From NCBI GenBank assembly GCA_033085395.1, contig JANQBS010000589.1:1-12750 (forward strand): DNA of 12,750 nucleotides, written 5' to 3'. The translations under genes were made by a program, and so were the position numbers. This DNA comes from Xanthoparmelia taractica. Lineage: Eukaryota > Ascomycota > Lecanoromycetes > Lecanorales > Parmeliaceae. Below the pieces are notes generated by a model. That model saw nothing but the letters and a program-made list of their open reading frames with translations, was not told where the DNA came from and made no database searches. Shown here piece after piece: positions 8,457 through 12,750 of the stretch (the stretch's first letter is position 1; every line of letters starts with the position of its first letter).

Positions 8457-10211
8457 TTATAAATTATAAGTATCTATCTTATTAATATTTCGAGATATCT
8501 TCTCGATAATTATATTCTCTTAAATTCTCTCTCGAACTTATTTTAATATCTTTTTATTTTATAATCTTCGCACTCTTTTTAAATCTTTTTAAATATCTTC
8601 TAATATTCTTTATTCTCTTTTTTATATCTTTTAAAATATTTTTAAAATCTTATTAATATATTTTTAAATCTTTTAAATTATTTTTAATAATCTCTCTAAT
8701 TTTTTTATATTACTTTTCTCTTCTCGAGAATATAATAAAGAGTTTTTAAAATCATTACCACTCTTTCTCAAATTCGATTTCTACGCTTTTTCTTTAATCT
8801 CGAGATCTATCTTAATATATAGATCTTCTCGAGACGCTTTTACGTTAGATAGATTATTCTATATAATAAGTATATTCTTTCTTTTATTAATAATAATATT
8901 ATCGATTATCTATAAAACGAAGTCTTATTTTAATTACTATACTACTATATTAGTAATATTACGTTTTTACTACGCTTTCGTAATAGTAGCGTCACGCTTT
9001 CGAGCTTTAATAATAGCTTCTTTCTCGAGTTATTTAACTTATTTCTTTTCTACTTAAGATCGATATATATCTATACGTTTATAGCGTTTTTATTCTACTT
9101 TAATTATAGTAACGAGCTTATTATATATAAGTATATCTTCGATTTGCGATAAAGTTAAGATAATATTTAATACTTTTCTTAACTTCGATTTCAAGATAGA
9201 ATTTATTTAATACTTTTTAATATTATTTAGCGATATCTTTATCTTCTTTAGACGATTTTCATAATTTAAGTTTTTTAAAATACGTTCGTTAAATATTTAT
9301 AACTCGTATATATTAAGAGAGTATTTCTTTAGAATCTTATAAGATTTAAATTAAACGACTTTAAACTTTTACTTTACTTCGTTTCAAATAAATATTTATT
9401 CGTTTATTTATAGCGTATATAACTTAACTCTTTTATCGCGAATATATTTCTATATAATTACTCTTTTTAAAAGATATTTATTAATTATTTATCGTACTAT
9501 CGTTATACGCTCGATACGTTTTTATAATTTCTTCGTATCGACTTCGTTATTTAAAGATCTTAAGAAATTTTCGTTTAATAAAAAATTAAGAATTTATTTT
9601 ATAAATTAAATAGAAAAATAATCTTTTAAGATTATATAAAATTTAATATATATTATAAATAGTATTTATATTAGAAATTAATCTTATAATCTTATTAGCT
9701 TATTTATAAGATACTTTATTAATATTTTTCTTAAAGATTCGTTAAGATTTTTAATCTTACTATTAATACGAGTATAATACGAAGTTACTATTCGATATCT
9801 AATTTTAAGACGAGTAAGATATAATATTATAACGCGATTAAGAAAATTCGTGTTATTATCGAATAAGAGCTCTCGTGAAGATTCGTAGTTTATAAAGATT
9901 TAATCGTATAGAAAATCTACTATTATTTTATTCGTTATATCTCGTATTATCTTTATAATTAGTTATTCCATAGTAGAGTCGATTACTATAATAATTTAAC
10001 GATTTTCGTTTGATATCTTTAATAAGATTTTAACTATATCGATTAACTATTATTCGAATAATTAAATATCGATACGAACTTATAATATATTCGTTTCTTT
10101 CTATTACTAAAAGAGAGATTCTCTAGCTATTTAATATATAGAATAGCTTTCTTAAAAAATTTAATTAGATTAAGATAGTCTTAACACGCTAAGAAATATT
10201 AAAGATTCTAT
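8457..10211 (-). pseudogene. Retroviral/gypsy-type integrase (rve, GPY/F) with coiled-coil C-terminus
   Basis: This is a DDE integrase that would cut and join element ends to target DNA. The frame runs 585 codons without a shift from ATA 10211 (likely a mutated ATG) to TAA 8459-8457. SYSIY*IARE at about codons 22-31 fits the second half of the zinc finger (CxxCQ, Cys now Tyr), while the His pair expected before it is not visible. The core follows: IIIVIDST (first strand), YESSRELLFDNNTNFLNRVI (canonical YG.PREL.TD.GTNF, second Asp) and TSYYTRINSKIKNLNE (TPYHPRTNGKVENLN; the catalytic Glu is now Lys by G to A). The GPY/F module is VK*KFKVV*FKSYKILKKYS (WFGPYKILKRYP) near codon 300, then RILKNLNYENRL. 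The last 270 residues are charged, with a probable coiled coil (VEKK*VK*LEKEAIIKARKR; KREQRILEDI-like near the end). No reverse transcriptase precedes it. Dozens of stops make it inactive. Confidence 0.85.
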
Positions 10212-10256
10212 TAGACTCGATTCTAGATTAGAGTCTTAGAGTTATATAATAGTGTG
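10209..10256 (-). repeat. Right 48-bp terminal inverted repeat of the integrase element
   Basis: Reverse complement begins CACACTATTATATAACTCTA. It pairs with 7069-7116. Its last eight bases (10249-10256, ATAGTGTG) abut the TACGGG end of the right large element and would be that element's target duplication. Confidence 0.85.
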
Positions 10257-10291
10257 TACGGGTCGGAAAGGTCTGGGATGGTCTGGGATAT
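10257..10291 (-). repeat. Terminal repeat of the right large-element copy
   Basis: TACGGGTCGGAAAGGTCTGG and onwards, 35 bases, identical in reverse complement to 4353-4387. It contains two abutting copies of GGTCTGGGAT (10270-10279 and 10280-10289), with a third near-copy, TAGTCTGGGA, at 10357-10366. Confidence 0.9.
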
Positions 10292-10300
10292 GGGGTGTCG

Positions 10301-10322
10301 ATACCATACCATGGTATGGTAT
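10301..10322. repeat. Perfect 22-bp palindrome beside the element end
   Basis: Centred on CCATGG, with ATACCATAC arms and no loop, 44 bp inside the terminus. Decayed versions occupy the matching places near 2190 and 4330, and a weaker one lies near 3360 in the left end of the 1,078-bp element. The conserved position suggests a cruciform or protein-binding site of the element. Confidence 0.75.
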
Positions 10323-10472
10323 GGTATTAAGATTATATTATTTGATTTTTATGGGATAGTCTGGGAGACGTGCTGGTATTATAGAATAATCTAAGAAATT
10401 TCTGGTATATGTAGGGGTATGGGAAATATACTATATATAGAAGAAGTTACTCTATATAGAATCATGCGAACG

Positions 10473-10606
10473 TATTCTAATTATTATTCTAGTCATCACT
10501 TCACTTTATTATTACGTTGTTAAGTATTCTAATCATTATTCTAATTATTATCTTACTTTATTATCGTTATTATTATTACTTCACTTCATTATCACGTTAT
10601 TAAGCT
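10473..10606. repeat. Subterminal short tandem repeats, right copy (inverted)
   Basis: Reverse-complement counterparts of the pieces at 1879-2017 (ATTATTCTAGTCATCACTTC, then TCACTTTATTATTACGTT and TCACTTCATTATCACGTT). Surviving TCATCACTTCACTT shows that the original unit was GTGATGA-like before RIP. Confidence 0.7.
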
Positions 10607-11430
10607 AAGCTCGTTATCGTATTTAATATCGTGTTACGAAAGGTCTTCGTAATTATCTAGGGCTTGGCGAGCTATTTCTATTATTATTAGTGTATTTAAT
10701 TTATTTAATTATTAGAAGAATTACTAACACGCTAATTATAATAGTAATCTACTATTTATTTTACAATAGTAAATTCCTCTCTCCTCTCTTCGTATTATAA
10801 AAAAGATTTACGATTATTCTTTATAATTATATATTCTTAGTTATTAAAGTTACACGCTTCGCATAAATAATATAAAGATTAATATCTTCGAATATATAAT
10901 AAAGAAAAGCTTTCGCCGACTTATAAATAACCTTAATAATCGATCTAGAAAAACGTATTCTCTTTATATATATTATCGCGATCTCTCTTATCACTCGCGA
11001 AAAGAAGAGTTTAAAAATTATTAAATCGAATTTTCTCTAATAATAACGAATCTCACGTAAAGTAATAGCTATAATCTATTAATGAAATAAAATAGATAGA
11101 TTCGAGATTAGACTTACTTTCAACTTTTTATCTACGTTTTTGAATATTGCTATCTAATAGTTCTTGCGCTAATCTATTTTTTTTGATTAATCTTAATAAT
11201 TAAACACTTAAAGGCTACATAGAAGTAATTAATTACACTTAAGATTATCTAATATTAGCTACGTGTATTATGATTCCTCCAGTCTTTCCTTTGCTCTTAC
11301 GTGCTATCACCTACTCGCGTATTAGCTTTATACTTAATATTTCATTTATAGATTTAATATATCTACTTCAAAATATTATCTCGCGTAGTAATTCTTTTGC
11401 GAGCTATAGCTTACTTTGCCAGATAAATAG

Positions 11431-11528
11431 ATAATGAGATAGATAATAGAAGAATAATAGATAATAGAAGAATAATAAATATTAGAAGAATAAGAGATGG
11501 TAGAAGAAAGAGTAGAAAGAAAATAAAA
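11431..11528 (+). repeat. Purine-rich short tandem repeat of variable length
   Basis: Repeated ATAATAGAAGAATAATAGATA-like units rich in GAAGAA on the plus strand. The inverted counterpart in the left copy (about 1001-1057) is shorter, lacking at least one unit. The difference is consistent with slippage since the copies separated. Confidence 0.65.
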
Positions 11529-12116
11529 GTATACGATAAATATATCTTAGAAAACGTGATATTATAGATAAAATCAATGTTATTTATTAATGCTTTTAGA
11601 TATCTATCGTAATAATATTAGAATTAATTTATTTTTCAATCGGAAAGCGAGAGAAGAATACTCTTATTATAAGTATTAAGATTCTATAAGAATAAATTTA
11701 TCTTATAATTAATTCTAGTAATTATTCTAGTAACTATTTGAGCGCATTAAAATTTTATCGATTTAGACGCTAACACGTAGGATTCTCGGCAATCTTTCCA
11801 CATTGGGTAAATAGTAGAAATTAATACTTAATCGATTTTCTTCTCGATAATTCTTTTAATAATAGATACTAATATCTAAATAATTCCCCTCTTAAACTTT
11901 TTCCTTAAATAATTCTTATTTATCGTATCTTTCTTTTATTCTAATATTTAAGACGCGTTTCTATTATTAATATAATTAAAGATACTTAATATACTTCTAT
12001 TCTAATAGAGAGTACATAATTAATAATCTTTAACTAAATCGTAACCTATAGAGTATCGATCTTATAGAAGTAATCACTTTTTTTGCCTTTATATTTCTTT
12101 ATTAATTTTTTTTTTA

Positions 12117-12479
12117 GTTATTAAAAAAGAAGAACAATTAGATTCTTAGATATACTTTTCGCTCTTTAATATAGAATTCGATAATCTCGAGTTTAAGACT
12201 TTACGTCGTGGCGTAATTAATCGACCTAAAGATAATTAATTAAAGCGTAAAGTCGTTTAAGATCTTAGCGAAAATCTTAATATCAAACGCTTAAGAATAA
12301 GACTCGATACTTTTATCTCTAAGGAAAAGAAATTAAAACGCGCAAAGAAAGCTAATAACGTTACTAAGAATTATTATATTCGTGCTTATAAAAAGATTAG
12401 CGAATTTATAATTATTTCAAATTTATAGCGAAAAGCACGTATTAAAACCCTTCGCTAGCAAGAAGTCGACTTTAAATAA
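12117..12479 (+). pseudogene. Degenerate reading frame of the large element, right copy; product unknown
   Basis: In the frame ending at TAA 12477-12479, about 104 codons from 12117 hold only three stops, all TAA/TAG, well below the chance rate for this composition. The translation is strongly basic: VIKKEEQLDS, FNIEFDNLEFKTLRRGVINR, then RLRIRLDTFISKEKKLKRAK and NYYIRAYKKISEF. The frame can be traced upstream as far as about 10800, but with stops near chance frequency, so the true start is not defined. It runs from the TACGGG end inward. The composition suggests a nucleic-acid-binding or C-terminal basic region, but I recognise no transposase family in it. Calling it part of the element's transposase is only a guess from position. 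Confidence 0.4.
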
Positions 12480-12750
12480 TATTTATTTATCTTTATAATT
12501 ATTATTCTAATTATTAGTTCTTTTAAGCTAACACTTAGAATAGAATTACATAAGACATATATAATAATATCGTTACTCGGCGTCTTCGACTTTAGATTTA
12601 TTTTAAAATAATAGTCTACGTCGATAAGAATAATAACTTGTTATAAAAAGATATAGAAGATAAGAAAGTAGAATAAAGTATATAATTATCTTTAATAAAA
12701 AAGTATTTATTTTAATTATATAATAGACGAGATCTTTTTAACTATTAGAG

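Larger units (their letters stand above)
7069..10256. mobile_element. 3.19-kb inverted-repeat element encoding a retroviral-type integrase (Ginger-like candidate)
   Basis: It is bounded by 48-bp terminal inverted repeats, 7069-7116 and the reverse complement of 10209-10256, beginning CACACTA and sharing TCTAAGACTCTAATCTAGAA. They differ at three positions, all transitions, consistent with RIP on an originally identical pair. Inside, a minus-strand integrase frame starts right at the inner edge of the right repeat (10211) and ends at 8457. A possible plus-strand frame occupies 7142-8305. A perfect hairpin separates their 3' ends. There is no room for reverse transcriptase or RNase H between the repeat and the integrase. 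This layout fits a DNA transposon of the Ginger type, which uses a Ty3/gypsy-like integrase with inverted repeats. Its own target duplication cannot be read because another element has inserted exactly at its right end. Confidence 0.65.
10257..12750 (-). mobile_element. Large TACGGG-ended element, right copy, less mutated
   Basis: It is the inverted counterpart of 1-2255 up to 12525 and continues past the window edge. The terminal 250 bp keep many unmutated CA and TG dinucleotides, for example GGTCTGGGATGGTCTGGGAT near the end and GCACGTAAGAGCAAAGGAAA (reverse complement, near 11300), where the left copy has TA instead. It is therefore the better template for inferring the original family. 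The extra 14 bp relative to the left arm come largely from a purine-rich short repeat at 11431-11528. Positions 12526-12750 have no partner in this window and show no recognisable gene. Confidence 0.85.

Noticed and set aside
7069..10256. Polinton/Maverick or solo LTR retrotransposon fragment
   Set aside because: There is no sign of a protein-primed DNA polymerase, packaging ATPase or capsid gene, and 3.2 kb is too small for a Polinton. There is no RT/RNase H, and the flanking repeats are inverted rather than direct, which argues against an LTR element.
10800..12116. Upstream extension of the 12117-12479 frame and alternative frames on the opposite strand (for example YLCEACNFNN near 10840)
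   Set aside because: Stop frequency is about what chance gives at this base composition and open stretches occur in several frames, so no coding claim can be supported.
1..12750. The two arms as terminal inverted repeats of one 12-kb transposon
   Set aside because: The conserved terminal sequences face inward (2255 and 10257) and the adjacent 8-mers differ, as expected for two separate insertions in opposite orientation.

Overview
The window looks like a gene-poor, extremely AT-rich block from a filamentous ascomycete (Pezizomycotina) in which repeat-induced point mutation (RIP) is or was active. CpA and TpG are rare and TpA is abundant on both strands, while CpG survives. Recognisable transposon reading frames are riddled with TAA/TAG where Gln or Trp codons are expected. 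I see no host gene, tRNA, rRNA or CRISPR array. The species cannot be named from this sequence.

Layout. (1) 1-2255 and 10257-12525 are two inverted copies of one large element. Their conserved ends face inward (CCCGTA at 2255, TACGGG at 10257) and both copies leave the window. The left copy is much more heavily mutated. (2) 2341-3228 and 4491-5251 are two parts of a plus-strand Ty3/gypsy Pol with a chromodomain: linker, integrase zinc finger and core, then integrase C-terminus, one frameshift, and chromodomain. (3) Between them are nested insertions. A short, little-mutated unit flanked by TA (3268-4490 in total) holds a 1,078-bp element (3310-4387) with the same terminal repeat as the large element and a perfect 8-bp target duplication, TTCATATG. 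(4) 5252-7068 is degenerate sequence with one moderately open minus-strand frame and several hairpins. (5) 7069-10256 is bounded by 48-bp inverted repeats (45/48 identical, all three differences being transitions). It carries a minus-strand retroviral-type integrase without reverse transcriptase and a possible convergent second frame, with a 16-bp perfect hairpin between the two 3' ends. (6) The right copy of the large element begins exactly at the outer end of that element.

Biological reading. This is a nested transposon graveyard. The most interesting unit is the 3.19-kb inverted-repeat element with a gypsy-like integrase. Its architecture is that of a cut-and-paste DNA transposon using a retroviral-type integrase, comparable to the Ginger group, rather than an LTR retrotransposon. 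The second point of interest is a TACGGG-ended family with 8-bp duplications, present as two large copies and one internally deleted short derivative. All reading frames here are inactive pseudogenes as they stand. Coordinates of frames are approximate because RIP has removed start codons.
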